Shown here in pieces: positions 8,570 through 17,053 of a DNA stretch of 64,000 bases. Source of the stretch: Verrucomicrobiia bacterium (GTDB taxonomy: Bacteria; Verrucomicrobiota; Verrucomicrobiia; Limisphaerales; Pedosphaeraceae); NCBI GenBank assembly GCA_036268055.1, contig DATAUW010000011.1, positions 1-64,000 of the forward strand. Direction: 5' to 3'. The translations under genes and the position numbers were made by a program. Within the stretch, counting starts at the first letter, position 1, and each line of letters opens with the position of its first letter. The notes beneath the pieces were generated by a model. That model did no database searches. It saw only the letters and a list, made by a program, of their open reading frames with translations, and was not told the origin of the DNA.

Positions 8570-10150
8570 ATGGATACATCCGCCTCCTCGTCCGCCAGTA
8601 ATAATCATCGTCCGTTTCGTTTGTTCAGCTTGCGCACGCTCGGCTGCTTCGTCGTGGGCGTCGTCGCCATCGCGACTCTCGTTGGACTTTTTTTCGTTGA
8701 GGAGGATTGGCGGGGAAAACATGCCTGGGAAAACTACGAGAGCGAAGCCGAAGCGCGCGGGGTGGACTTGAATTTTGCCGACTTCATCCCCGCGCCCGTC
8801 CCCGACGACCAGAATTTCGCGATGACGCCCTTTCTCAAGCCGTTGTTCGATTTCAATCCCAAACCGCTTCAACCCGGCCAAAGTGCCTGGCGGGACACAA
8901 ACGGATACAATCGTATAATGAATTTCGCAACGAATCGGAACTTGAACGGTCCATCGCAGAGTGCCTTGTCCGTGATCGGTTCCGGCCATCTCGCCAACCT
9001 TCCGGCCATCGCCGGCAAAATGGCGAATCTCAAGGATGCACAAACCAATTCGCTGACGTCCAGCGCCGCCGCGCAAATCGTTTTGGATAACCTGGCGCAG
9101 TATCAGCCGGTGTTGGACGAAATCAATGATGCATCCCATCGCCCGTATATCCGTTTCAACATCGGTTACAATGATGAAGATCCCGCGGCTATTCTGTTGC
9201 CGCATCTCGCGGTGATCAAACGCCTGACTATGGTTTACCAGCTACAGGCTTCGGCCAACCTGGCATTGAACCGAACGGATGCCGCGGCGGCAGATGAGAA
9301 GATTATTTTTTATCTGGCAAACGCATTTCCGCATGAACCGTTCATGATTTCAATACTGGTGCGGTGCGCCGAACTTGCCATTGATCGGCAGGTGATATGG
9401 GAAGGGCTGGCGCAAGGAAAATGGTCGGACGCCCAACTGCAGGAGTTTGAAGAACGATATAGAAAATTAGATTTTGCCCGGGACGCCCGCCAATCGTTGG
9501 ATAGCGAACGGGCCGCTTTCGGCGTGCGGCTTTTTGATTATATACGCGCCAACCCAAGTTTTCTGGGTTCCATTAGCGACGATAGTTCCCAGTTGGGCAA
9601 TCTATTCTCATTTGTTCCCAAGGGATGGATATACCTGGAACAAGTGTCTTACAATCGAGGATTTGATAGATATGTATTGCCAGGGTTTGACCCGCGAACC
9701 GGGCAGGCGTTCCCCAAAGAGATCGAAAAAGCGGGCAAACCCGAATCTCAGAACCCCATGGCACACCTGTTACATCATGACATCCTCATCTCCATGCTTC
9801 TGCCAAGCGTCGAGAAATTTTACCCCAAGATTGCGATCGCTGAAACCGGCGTCAATGAAACCATTGCCGCCTGCGCCATCGAACGCTATCGCCTCGCCAA
9901 CGGAAAACTCCCTGACACGCTCGACCAGCTCGTTCCTAAATTCCTCGACCAAGTGCCGATGGATGTCTGCAACGGAAAACCTCTCATTTACCATCCCGGC
10001 GAAGGCCGCAATTTCACTTTGTATTCCGTTGGCTGGAACCAAACGGATGACGGCGGAAAAACCGTTCACAATTCAACTAAAACTGAAAACTCTGCCAGCC
10101 CCATTCCCAGCGAGGGCGATTGGGTCTGGCCCTCTTACGCGGGCGAATAA
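8570..10150 (+). CDS. Membrane-anchored hypothetical protein with pseudopilin-like C-terminal segment
   Basis: A 526-residue protein with one N-terminal TM helix (about residues 26-46) and a large extracytoplasmic part. The last ~90 residues (ERYRLANGKLPDTLDQLVP, then DVCNGKPLIYHPGEG and YSVGWNQTDDGG) resemble the C-terminal segment often found in Planctomycetes/Verrucomicrobia type II pseudopilin-like proteins. There is no prepilin cleavage motif. It follows the sigma/anti-sigma-like pair by 30 bp on the same strand, so it may belong to that operon and be its sensor or target. Function unknown. Confidence 0.8.
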   Translation: MDTSASSSASNNHRPFRLFSLRTLGCFVVGVVAIATLVGLFFVEEDWRGKHAWENYESEAEARGVDLNFADFIPAPVPDDQNFAMTPFLKPLFDFNPKPLQPGQSAWRDTNGYNRIMNFATNRNLNGPSQSALSVIGSGHLANLPAIAGKMANLKDAQTNSLTSSAAAQIVLDNLAQYQPVLDEINDASHRPYIRFNIGYNDEDPAAILLPHLAVIKRLTMVYQLQASANLALNRTDAAAADEKIIFYLANAFPHEPFMISILVRCAELAIDRQVIWEGLAQGKWSDAQLQEFEERYRKLDFARDARQSLDSERAAFGVRLFDYIRANPSFLGSISDDSSQLGNLFSFVPKGWIYLEQVSYNRGFDRYVLPGFDPRTGQAFPKEIEKAGKPESQNPMAHLLHHDILISMLLPSVEKFYPKIAIAETGVNETIAACAIERYRLANGKLPDTLDQLVPKFLDQVPMDVCNGKPLIYHPGEGRNFTLYSVGWNQTDDGGKTVHNSTKTENSASPIPSEGDWVWPSYAGE

Positions 10151-10165
10151 CTTCGCGCGGTGCGC

Positions 10166-10366
10166 TTACGATTCGCAGACGACGATCTGGTAATTCAGAT
10201 CGGGAAAATAGAACAGCACGCGAAATCTTTTCAGATTGAGCGCCTGCGCCACCGAGCGCGCGTGGACGCTCATGGCAAAATCACGGGCCTCGCGCGCGCT
10301 ATCCGTCCAGCGGCCAAGGTATCCCGCATACAACTGTGTCTCGTCGTCTTGAATCAATACTCTCAT
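10166..10366 (-). CDS. Small hypothetical protein
   Basis: A 66-residue protein starting MRVLIQDDETQLYAGYLGRW and ending FYFPDLNYQIVVCES. Its mix of charged and hydrophobic residues looks like a real folded alpha/beta peptide, and it ends 15 bp from the convergent stop of the preceding gene. A plus-strand frame over the same bases is poorer. No domain was recognised. Confidence 0.55.
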   Translation of the reverse strand: MRVLIQDDETQLYAGYLGRWTDSAREARDFAMSVHARSVAQALNLKRFRVLFYFPDLNYQIVVCES

Positions 10367-10542
10367 ACGTCGCCGTCATATTCTCATGCGGCGGGGTGGC
10401 TGGCTATTCAGTTAAGTCCTTACGGGTCACTGCTTTTAAGTCCTACAAGCGATTTCCCACTTGCCGCGCGCCGGTTGCTCTGCGGCTTGACAACGAACCC
10501 CTCATAACCCCATTATTCGCCTTTCTTTTAGGGCTTTATTGC

Positions 10543-10878
10543 ATGTCCCGACGCCGAAAACGCCGTTCAAAAAAACGCTCCTCCACCTCGCGCTCGACCA
10601 ATTCGTTGATCGCAGGCGCCGCAGGGATCATGCTCGTCTTCACGCTTCTGCTCGTCATTCCGGTGGCGTGGCATCAACGTATTTCGCTGCCCATGGCGGC
10701 GCTTATGACACTGGTATTGTGGGTGGCAAGCGTTTTTGCGCTTTGGGCCTGCCTTAAGTCCCGCCGCCGCCGCTACACTCACGACCGCGCCCGTTATTCC
10801 ACGCACACGGATTACAGCGATTTTGACCCGATTGAGGTTTCCGACGCCGAATCCGCCGAATTCAAAGACAAGTCCTGA
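10543..10878 (+). CDS. Small two-TM membrane protein
   Basis: A 111-residue protein from the ATG at 10543, which begins with a very basic stretch (MSRRRKRRSKKR). Two hydrophobic helices follow (about 24-43 and 50-70), then a basic loop and an acidic tail, giving an N-in, C-in hairpin by the positive-inside rule. An in-frame ATG at 10336 would add 69 residues of improbable sequence. Function unknown; it lies between the sigma-factor cluster and the Ser/Thr kinase. Confidence 0.6.
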   Translation: MSRRRKRRSKKRSSTSRSTNSLIAGAAGIMLVFTLLLVIPVAWHQRISLPMAALMTLVLWVASVFALWACLKSRRRRYTHDRARYSTHTDYSDFDPIEVSDAESAEFKDKS

Positions 10879-10924
10879 TTTAAACGCCGTTGTGGCGTAT
10901 TCGCCGTTCCGCAATTCCTCCCAG

Positions 10925-11086
10925 ATGAACACCACCAACGTCCTCGTCACCACAAACGGAACCATCATCACCGTCACGACGATGCACGCTCATCACGGGC
11001 GTTACTGGCTGGTGTGGCTGGCGGCGGCGGGGATCATTTGCCTGAGTCTCGGTCTGTATCTTTTGTTGCGTGGCGAAAAAAGGTGA
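10925..11086 (+). CDS. Very small single-TM protein
   Basis: A possible 53-residue protein from the ATG at 10925: a Thr-rich N-terminus, a HAHHGRYW segment, one strongly hydrophobic helix (WLVWLAAAGIICLSLGLYLLL) and a basic C-terminus. It lies 46 bp upstream of the Ser/Thr kinase on the same strand. The frame is open further upstream, but that part is low-complexity. A coding role is likely but unproven. Confidence 0.5.
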   Translation: MNTTNVLVTTNGTIITVTTMHAHHGRYWLVWLAAAGIICLSLGLYLLLRGEKR

Positions 11087-11131
11087 TTTTGCCGTGTAAC
11101 ATTATCTCGGTTTCGCTTCTGTGTAGGGTGT

Positions 11132-14100
11132 ATGATCGAACCCGAAGCCAGCCAACCCATGCCCGACAACCGGAAATGCCCCCAGTGCGGCACGCCGCTG
11201 CCCGCCGGCACGCTCGCCGGTTTGTGTCCCGCCTGCCTGCTTAAACAAGGCGCCGCCAACGACACGGCTGCGCCGGATTCGCCCGCTTTCGTGCCGCCGA
11301 GCATCGAGGAAATCGCCAAACTTTTCCCGCAACTGGACATCCTCAGCCTGCTTGGCAAGGGCGGCATGGGCGCGGTTTATAAGGCGCGCCAGCCCTCGCT
11401 CGACCGTTTGGTCGCGCTCAAAATTTTGCCTTCGCATGACGGTTCTGATCCAGGCTTTGCCGAGCGTTTTACCCGCGAGGCTCGCGCACTGGCCAAGCTG
11501 AGCCATCCGAACATCGTGGGCGTCCATGAATTCGGCGTGGCAGGCAACCTGCATTATTTCATCATGGAATTTGTGGATGGCGTGAACCTCCGGCAGCTTC
11601 AACTCTCCGGCCGCCTCTCGCCGCGGGAAGCGCTCCAGATCGTCCCGCAACTTTGCGATGCGCTTCAATACGCCCACGACCAGGGCGTCGTTCATCGCGA
11701 CATCAAGCCCGAGAATGTCATGCTCGATCGCAAAGGCCGTGTGAAGATCGCGGACTTTGGCATCGCCAAAATGCTCGACCAGGGAACCCAGCACTTGCGC
11801 CTGACGGGCGAAGGCCACGTGATCGGCACGCCGCATTACATGTCGCCCGAGCAGGTGGAACATCCGTTGGAAGTAGATCATCGCGCGGACATCTATTCGC
11901 TCGGCGTTGTGTTTTACGAAATGCTGACGGGTGAATTGCCGCTGGGCCGTTTCTCGCCCCCGTCGCGCAAAGTGCAGATTGATATCCGGCTGGACGACGT
12001 GGTTTTGCGCGCGCTGGAAAAAGAGCCTGACCGCCGTTATCAACACGCCAGCCAAGTTAAAACCGCCGTGGAAAACATCGGCAACTCGCCCGGCGCCACG
12101 CCCCCGCCTTCGGCTGCCGCCGCGAGCGCGCTGTCCGCGGATTTGTTATCGCGGGATTATAATGTGGACATCGGCTATTGCCTGCGGCGCGGATTCAATT
12201 TGGTGAAAGGCGATTTCTGGCCGCTGGTTGGAGTCACGGCCATCATCCTCGCCTTGTTTTCCGTGGTGAATTCCAATCACCTCACCGCCTTCCTGAGCCC
12301 GTTCATTTGGGGTCCGCTGATGGGCGGTTTATATCTTTATTATTTCAAGAAAATCCGGCGCGAACCCGTCACCATCGAGACCGCGTTCTCCGGTTTTTCC
12401 TCGCTGTTCCTGCATTTATTTCTCGGCGGGTTTGTTTCGTTTGCGCTGACTTTCCTGGGCATTATTTGTTTTGTCTTGCCCGGAATTTATTTGGCCGTTT
12501 CGTGGATCTTCGCGTTTCCGCTGATCGCCGACAAGCGGCTGCACTTCTGGGACGCTATGGAACTGAGCCGGAAACTGGTGCGCAACCACTGGTGGAGAAT
12601 TTTCTGCTTCTCGCTGGTGTTGATCGCGCTCAATTTCGCCGGGCTGCTGGCTTTCGGCATCGGGATTTTCCTCACCGTGCCGATCTCGCTCGCCGCGCTG
12701 GCCTATGCGTATGAAGACATTTTCAACGTCAGCAAGTTCGCGCAGGTGCCACCGCCCATTTCCGCCATGCCCGCCGACCTGGGGCCTTCCGGGACGGTCG
12801 TGATGCCACCAGCGGCGCGAATCATCCCTCCGAGCGGCGGCGGCGGATGTCTGAAAGGCCTCGCAATCGGTTGCGGCGGCATTGTGCTACTGGCGGCCAT
12901 CATCGCTTCAACCGTCGCCATTTTTCACTGGCATGATCGCCGTCAATATTTTCACCAGCAAAATGAAGCGGTCACCGAACATTGGTCGCCGCCGCCCGGG
13001 AGCGACCCAATTGATCCGCTCAAGATTCTCGAAGAAGCGCGGAAGCTCAGGGACGCAGGGAAATACGCCGAGGCGCATCAGCGTTACCTTTGGTTTTTTA
13101 ATCACGCGCTCGAATACAATCCCGGAACCTCCGGCGTCCGCTTGTCTTACGCGTTGACGGAATGGTATGAGCTTGGCCGCCGCTATCCCGCCGCGCACTC
13201 GGCGATTGAGCAGATCCGCGACCGCGACCGCATGGATTTTTACGAAGGCCGCGGCTATGCTGCCTTGTTCACGGAATTCGCCGCGCTCAATCATTATTTG
13301 CAGAACGAAGATGAGACGGTGAACGTCTTTGATTCCTTCCGCGAAAATGATCGCGACCTCGCCCAGCAATGCTTTCCGCAGGTCGAGGAGTTGCTCGTCA
13401 AGCGTCACGACTATAAAGAATGCCTGGAATACATTCCCGATCCGGACGCGGCGTTCGACAGCATTGAGCAGACGTGGGACCGCGCAAAACAGATGGAGGA
13501 CAGCCAGGCGGAATTGCAATCCCAGATGCAAAAGCGCACGGACGAAAGCAACGAGAACCTCCGCCGGCAACATCCAGATGCGCCAAGATCGAGATTCGTC
13601 CTGCCGCCGCTTCCCAAAACCGCCGATAATAATTTCATCAACCAGACTCGGCAACTGATAGAAATTCTGGTCGCCACCGGCAGCAGTCAGAAAGCCGAAA
13701 GCATCCGCGGTCGGGCGATTCACGCCGTGGCGCAGGAAAAAATAGACAACCACGAATCCGGCTCGCTGGGCGATCCCCGCCTCGACTCTGCCGTCATTGA
13801 TGCCCAGCGCAAGATTGAGGGCCGCAATTCCATTGAGTCTTCCAGCGACGGCGTGGATTCTTCGCCGCCGGTGGTAGTTCGCACCGAGCCTGCATCAGGC
13901 GAACGCGAGGTCGCACCGGGCCATTTCACCCTTAAAGTCACTTTCAGCAAACCGATGGCGAACAACGCGTGGAGCTGGTGCGATGCGTGGTCGAACTCCA
14001 CTCCGGTCACGGATGGCCAACCCTCCTTCGCCGCGGATCACGAAACCTGCCTCCTTAACGTCACGCTTGAGCCCAACAAGACCTATGCCTATTGGTTGAA

Positions 14101-14416
14101 CGCCGCTGATGGCTTAACCGCGGTTGGAACTGAAGGACAAAAGCTAGCGGAGAATGTTTATAACACGGCCAAGGAAAAATATAATGCGCTTCGTCGAAAC
14201 TACCCCGAACAAAATGTCTATGTGCAGAATGCCCAAAAAGAGCTTGGCGATGCCGAACGAAATCTGGCTGCCGTAACTGAAAAACATTCCCTGGAACAAT
14301 TTCAAAATTTTAAAGACACTGCTGGGCATCCCGCCGTTCCCTATCTGCTGATTTTCCACACAGGCGATTCCGCCAATGCGGATCGTTCTTCCGACAACAA
14401 CAATCAAACCAAATAA
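11132..14416 (+). CDS. Membrane Ser/Thr protein kinase with zinc ribbon, membrane module, TPR-like region and Ig-like domain
   Basis: A 1094-residue kinase. Order: N-terminal zinc ribbon (Cys16, Cys19, Cys32, Cys35); PknB-type kinase domain about 68-325 with GKGGMGAVY, Lys97, HRD (Asp190 in HRDIKPENVML), DFG (Asp208) and MSPEQ; a four-helix membrane module about 362-530; another TM helix about 571-598; an extracytoplasmic helical TPR-like region about 630-860; and a C-terminal SbsA/Big_5-like Ig domain from about 906. All catalytic residues are present, so it should phosphorylate proteins in response to an external signal. The Ig-like domain is interrupted by an extra ~55-residue helical segment (about 996-1050). 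The next gene encodes the same Ig-like domain without that insert, and an ECF sigma gene follows. Confidence 0.93.
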   Translation: MIEPEASQPMPDNRKCPQCGTPLPAGTLAGLCPACLLKQGAANDTAAPDSPAFVPPSIEEIAKLFPQLDILSLLGKGGMGAVYKARQPSLDRLVALKILPSHDGSDPGFAERFTREARALAKLSHPNIVGVHEFGVAGNLHYFIMEFVDGVNLRQLQLSGRLSPREALQIVPQLCDALQYAHDQGVVHRDIKPENVMLDRKGRVKIADFGIAKMLDQGTQHLRLTGEGHVIGTPHYMSPEQVEHPLEVDHRADIYSLGVVFYEMLTGELPLGRFSPPSRKVQIDIRLDDVVLRALEKEPDRRYQHASQVKTAVENIGNSPGATPPPSAAAASALSADLLSRDYNVDIGYCLRRGFNLVKGDFWPLVGVTAIILALFSVVNSNHLTAFLSPFIWGPLMGGLYLYYFKKIRREPVTIETAFSGFSSLFLHLFLGGFVSFALTFLGIICFVLPGIYLAVSWIFAFPLIADKRLHFWDAMELSRKLVRNHWWRIFCFSLVLIALNFAGLLAFGIGIFLTVPISLAALAYAYEDIFNVSKFAQVPPPISAMPADLGPSGTVVMPPAARIIPPSGGGGCLKGLAIGCGGIVLLAAIIASTVAIFHWHDRRQYFHQQNEAVTEHWSPPPGSDPIDPLKILEEARKLRDAGKYAEAHQRYLWFFNHALEYNPGTSGVRLSYALTEWYELGRRYPAAHSAIEQIRDRDRMDFYEGRGYAALFTEFAALNHYLQNEDETVNVFDSFRENDRDLAQQCFPQVEELLVKRHDYKECLEYIPDPDAAFDSIEQTWDRAKQMEDSQAELQSQMQKRTDESNENLRRQHPDAPRSRFVLPPLPKTADNNFINQTRQLIEILVATGSSQKAESIRGRAIHAVAQEKIDNHESGSLGDPRLDSAVIDAQRKIEGRNSIESSSDGVDSSPPVVVRTEPASGEREVAPGHFTLKVTFSKPMANNAWSWCDAWSNSTPVTDGQPSFAADHETCLLNVTLEPNKTYAYWLNAADGLTAVGTEGQKLAENVYNTAKEKYNALRRNYPEQNVYVQNAQKELGDAERNLAAVTEKHSLEQFQNFKDTAGHPAVPYLLIFHTGDSANADRSSDNNNQTK

Positions 14417-14423
14417 TATTGTT

Positions 14424-14837
14424 ATGAGAGCCAAACCCGCAGTCGCGTTACTGCTCGCCGGCGTTATTCTTCCCATCTCATGCACCTGCGGATCGTCGCA
14501 GGACATTGATTCCATGCCGCCGGTCGTCATCAAAACCATCCCGGAATCCGGGGACAAAACCGTCGCCGCGGGCACCACCGAAATCAAAGTCACCTTCAGC
14601 AAGGAAATGGCGGACGGTTCCTGGAGCTGGTCGGCCGGCTGGGAAAATTCCACGCCCGAAGTCGTCGGCAAACCCAAATACGATTCCGAACACAAGACCT
14701 GCACCTTGCGCGTGAAGCTCGAACCGAACAAGACTTACGCGTATTGGTTGAACAGCAATAATTTTCATAATTTCAAAGATCATCTGGGGCATCCGTCCGT
14801 GCCGTATTTGCTCGTGTTCCACACGCGCGATAGATAA
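14424..14837 (+). CDS. Putative lipoprotein with Ig-like domain copied in the kinase C-terminus
   Basis: A 137-residue protein from the ATG at 14424, just after the kinase stop. The signal sequence ends LLLAGVILPISC, a lipobox-like site. The mature part is one Big_5/SbsA-type Ig-like domain. It matches the kinase's C-terminal domain over most of its length: PPVV-(I/V)-(K/R)T-(I/E)P, KVTFSK-(E/P)-M, WSW, LEPNKTYAYWLN, NFKD and GHP-(S/A)-VPYLL-(V/I)-FHT. It lacks the helical insert found in the kinase. A tandem duplication or a ligand/receptor-type pair is likely. Probably periplasmic and lipid-anchored. Confidence 0.8.
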   Translation: MRAKPAVALLLAGVILPISCTCGSSQDIDSMPPVVIKTIPESGDKTVAAGTTEIKVTFSKEMADGSWSWSAGWENSTPEVVGKPKYDSEHKTCTLRVKLEPNKTYAYWLNSNNFHNFKDHLGHPSVPYLLVFHTRDR

Positions 14838-14853
14838 AAAATATTCACCACCT

Positions 14854-14877
14854 ATAGCGGCGGTTTTTAGCCGCCGA
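14854..14877. repeat. Short GC hairpin (CGGCGG/CCGCCG)
   Basis: CGGCGG at 14858-14863 pairs with CCGCCG at 14871-14876 around TTTTTAG. It lies between the lipoprotein and sigma-factor genes. It has no downstream U-tract, so it is more likely a short dispersed palindrome than an intrinsic terminator. Confidence 0.45.
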
Positions 14878-14909
14878 ACGCTAACCCAACGCCATTAACT
14901 AAATCTCGC

Positions 14910-15656
14910 TTGACCTCGGAACATACAACGCCCCGTGTCCCCACGCGCGCCGATACCTTCGCGACCACGCATTGGACGGTCGTCCTCGCGGCGGGACAGG
15001 GCCGCACGGTGCAGGCCGATACCGCGCTCGAGGAGCTTTGCCACACGTATTGGTATCCACTCTATGCCTACGTGCGGCGGCGCGGCCACACCCACGAGGA
15101 TGCCGAGGATTTGACGCAGGGTTTTTTCGCGCGCTTTCTCGAGCGCAATTATCTCGAGGGTCTCACCAGCGAGAAGGGAAAATTCCGCGCGTTCCTGCTC
15201 GCCTCGCTCAAACATTTCATGGCGAACGAATGGAACCGCGCGCACGCGCAAAAACGCGGCGGTGAAACCCCCGCGCTCTCGCTCGATTGGCAAAGTGCCG
15301 ACAGCCGTTACCAAATCAATGTGCCGGACGATTTGAGCCCGGATAAAATTTACGATCGCGAATGGGCGCTGGCCTTGCTCGAACGCGTCATCACCCGCTT
15401 GCGCGATGAATGCAACGCGAGCGACCAGGCGCGGCTCTTTGATTCGCTCAAGCCATTTCTCACGATGGACAAAGCCGCCGTGCCTTACGCGCAAGCCGCC
15501 GCGGAGTTGAACCTCGCCGAAGGCGCGGTGCGCGTGGCGGTGCATCGCCTCCGCAAACGCTATCGCGGGCTTTTACGCGATGAGATCACGCAAACGCTCG
15601 CCGACCCGGCGCAGGTGGAAGAAGAAATGCGCACGCTGCTCGGAGCGTTCGGATAA
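14910..15656 (+). CDS. ECF-type sigma factor (Planctomycetes/Verrucomicrobia style)
   Basis: A 248-residue sigma factor with a TTG start at 14910; no ATG lies nearby in frame. Region 2 is about residues 40-110 (TYWYPLYAYVRRRGHTHEDA, then AEDLTQGFFARFLER and FRAFLLASLKHF). Region 4 is about 180-225, with its helix-turn-helix near AQAAAELNLAEGAVRVAVHR. The extended linker between the regions is longer than in classic ECF factors, as in planctomycete and verrucomicrobial families. ECF factors whose activity depends on a neighbouring Ser/Thr kinase are known, and this one follows a kinase operon, so control by phosphorylation rather than by an anti-sigma factor is a reasonable inference. Confidence 0.88.
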   Translation: MTSEHTTPRVPTRADTFATTHWTVVLAAGQGRTVQADTALEELCHTYWYPLYAYVRRRGHTHEDAEDLTQGFFARFLERNYLEGLTSEKGKFRAFLLASLKHFMANEWNRAHAQKRGGETPALSLDWQSADSRYQINVPDDLSPDKIYDREWALALLERVITRLRDECNASDQARLFDSLKPFLTMDKAAVPYAQAAAELNLAEGAVRVAVHRLRKRYRGLLRDEITQTLADPAQVEEEMRTLLGAFG

Positions 15657-15709
15657 ACAATTTTGTTTCCTAACCGCCAGGGAGGTGGTGGTTCGATTGG
15701 GGACACGAA

Positions 15710-15742
15710 CAGGCCCGGCATAAAATCCGGGCCTGCTTTATT
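15710..15742. terminator. Hairpin terminator between convergent sigma factor and pyrE genes
   Basis: CAGGCCCGG (15710-15718) pairs perfectly with CCGGGCCTG (15727-15735) around CATAAAAT, followed by CTTTATTT. It lies in the 81 bp between the convergent stops at 15656 and 15738. It most likely serves the plus-strand transcript and may also serve the minus strand, although the U-tract is weak. Confidence 0.75.
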
Positions 15743-16304
15743 TACTGCCGGGCTTCACGGCGGGTGTTGCGGCCAGATCGGGCGGCAGTTTATCTTCAGC
15801 AAAAGTCTCCACCTGCAACGCCAGCAAACTGAACAGCGGCACACCGAGATTGGTCGCGCCGTTTGAACGGTCCACGGCCATCGCCACGCCGAGGACTTCG
15901 CCGCGATGCGCCCGCACGATATCCACCGTCTCCTGCGCGCGTCCGCCCTTGGTCACGACATCCTCAACCACCAAAATCTTTTCGCCCGGTGCGATCTTGA
16001 AGCCGCGGCGCAAAACAAGTTTGCCTTCTTCTTTCTCGACGAAGATGAACCGGCATTTTAATTGCCGCGCGACTTCCTGGCCGAGCACGAGCCCGCCCAT
16101 CGCCGGCGAGATCACCGTGGCGACCTCGAGCGAGCGCACCTTTTCCGCGAGCGCGGCGCCGAGTTTTTCCACTGTGGGCATTTGTTGTAACGCGAGTGCG
16201 CATTGAAAAAATTGCCGGCTGTGCAAACCACTGCGCAAAACAAAATGTCCCTCCAGCAACGCCCCGGAGTCGCGAAAAACTTTCAATATTTCCGTCTCAG
16301 TCAT
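15738..16304 (-). CDS. pyrE: Orotate phosphoribosyltransferase
   Basis: A 188-residue type I phosphoribosyltransferase that joins orotate to PRPP to make OMP in pyrimidine synthesis, in the cytoplasm. The PRPP-binding signature is EKILVVEDVVTKGGRAQET, with the two acidic residues and the TKGG loop intact. The N-terminal half has GHFVLRSGLHS for orotate and phosphate contacts and a basic FVEKEEGKLVLRRGF flexible loop. Length is usual. It is transcribed alone on the minus strand, divergent from the receiver gene at 16448, and no other pyr gene is nearby. Confidence 0.95.
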   Translation of the reverse strand: MTETEILKVFRDSGALLEGHFVLRSGLHSRQFFQCALALQQMPTVEKLGAALAEKVRSLEVATVISPAMGGLVLGQEVARQLKCRFIFVEKEEGKLVLRRGFKIAPGEKILVVEDVVTKGGRAQETVDIVRAHRGEVLGVAMAVDRSNGATNLGVPLFSLLALQVETFAEDKLPPDLAATPAVKPGSK

Positions 16305-16388
16305 GGGCGTATCGTAAATTTAATGCGCAAAGTTCAAAGACGAAAATGTTGGCCGCTGGTGTTGATCTTCGCAGCACATATCTACAAA

Positions 16389-16406
16389 CGTAACCGAACC
16401 GTAACC
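16389..16406 (+). promoter_or_regulatory. Direct repeat CGTAACC x2, 11-bp spacing, candidate operator
   Basis: CGTAACC occurs at 16389-16395 and again at 16400-16406, exactly 11 bp (one helical turn) apart, 42 bp before the receiver gene start and between it and divergent pyrE. OmpR/PhoB-type regulators bind direct repeats with this spacing, so this may be a regulator site. It is a short motif and could be chance. Confidence 0.3.
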
Positions 16407-16447
16407 CTCCCGTAGTTGTTCGCAACTCGCCTGCGTGCTACGGAACT

Positions 16448-16855
16448 ATGATGCAGCGAAAGATATTGGTTGTGGACGACGAACCGGACATTGTCGAGCT
16501 ACTGGAATTTAATTTGAAAGCCGAAGGTTATGAAGTCATCACCGCCAGCAACGGCATCGAAGCCCTTGACCGCGCGCGGACGGCGTTGCCCGATCTGATC
16601 GTGCTCGATCTCATGTTGCCGGAACTCGACGGCATGGCGGTCTCGGAGATTTTGCATCGCCTTCCCTCCACGGCGCTTATCCCGGTCATCATGCTCACCG
16701 CCTGGAAGACCGAGATTTCCCGAATGATCGGCCTGGCCACTGGCGCGGATGACTATATCACCAAACCTTTCAGTCCCCGCGACCTCGTCGCCCGCGTGAA
16801 AAGCGCCTTGAGCGCCACTGAAACTCGCGCCCTTAAACGCGAAATTCAGGAATAA
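16448..16855 (+). CDS. Single-domain response regulator (receiver only)
   Basis: A 135-residue CheY-like receiver with no output domain. It has the acidic pair in ILVVDDEPD (Asp11-Asp12), the phospho-acceptor Asp in DLIVLDLMLPELDG (about 56), Thr in IMLTAW (about 86) and Lys in DYITKPF (about 107). All phosphotransfer residues are present. A short basic/acidic tail (about 122-135) follows the fold. It may act by protein contact or as a phosphate shuttle, for example for a hybrid kinase such as that at 3382-7266; that pairing is inference. The start may be either of two adjacent ATGs. Confidence 0.9.
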   Translation: MMQRKILVVDDEPDIVELLEFNLKAEGYEVITASNGIEALDRARTALPDLIVLDLMLPELDGMAVSEILHRLPSTALIPVIMLTAWKTEISRMIGLATGADDYITKPFSPRDLVARVKSALSATETRALKREIQE

Positions 16856-17053
16856 TTTATTGGGATTGGTATCCTTAAAGGCCGAATGCGGAACCACCCC
16901 AGGAACGAAAGAAATTGCCGTAAGTAAACTGGCGTCCACCCATTCGCCTGGCACTTTTCTGTGTGCTTGAAAGCGCGGCGCGTTGAGTTATGGTTCACCG
17001 GTGTTCAATGAACCCGGTCGTCGGTGTTAACCCTCGGTAACCTGAGTCAAACT

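Noticed and set aside
16949-16967. Sigma-54-like promoter (TGGCAC...) before the histone-like gene
   Set aside because: TGGCAC is present but GC does not occur at the required 12-bp offset.
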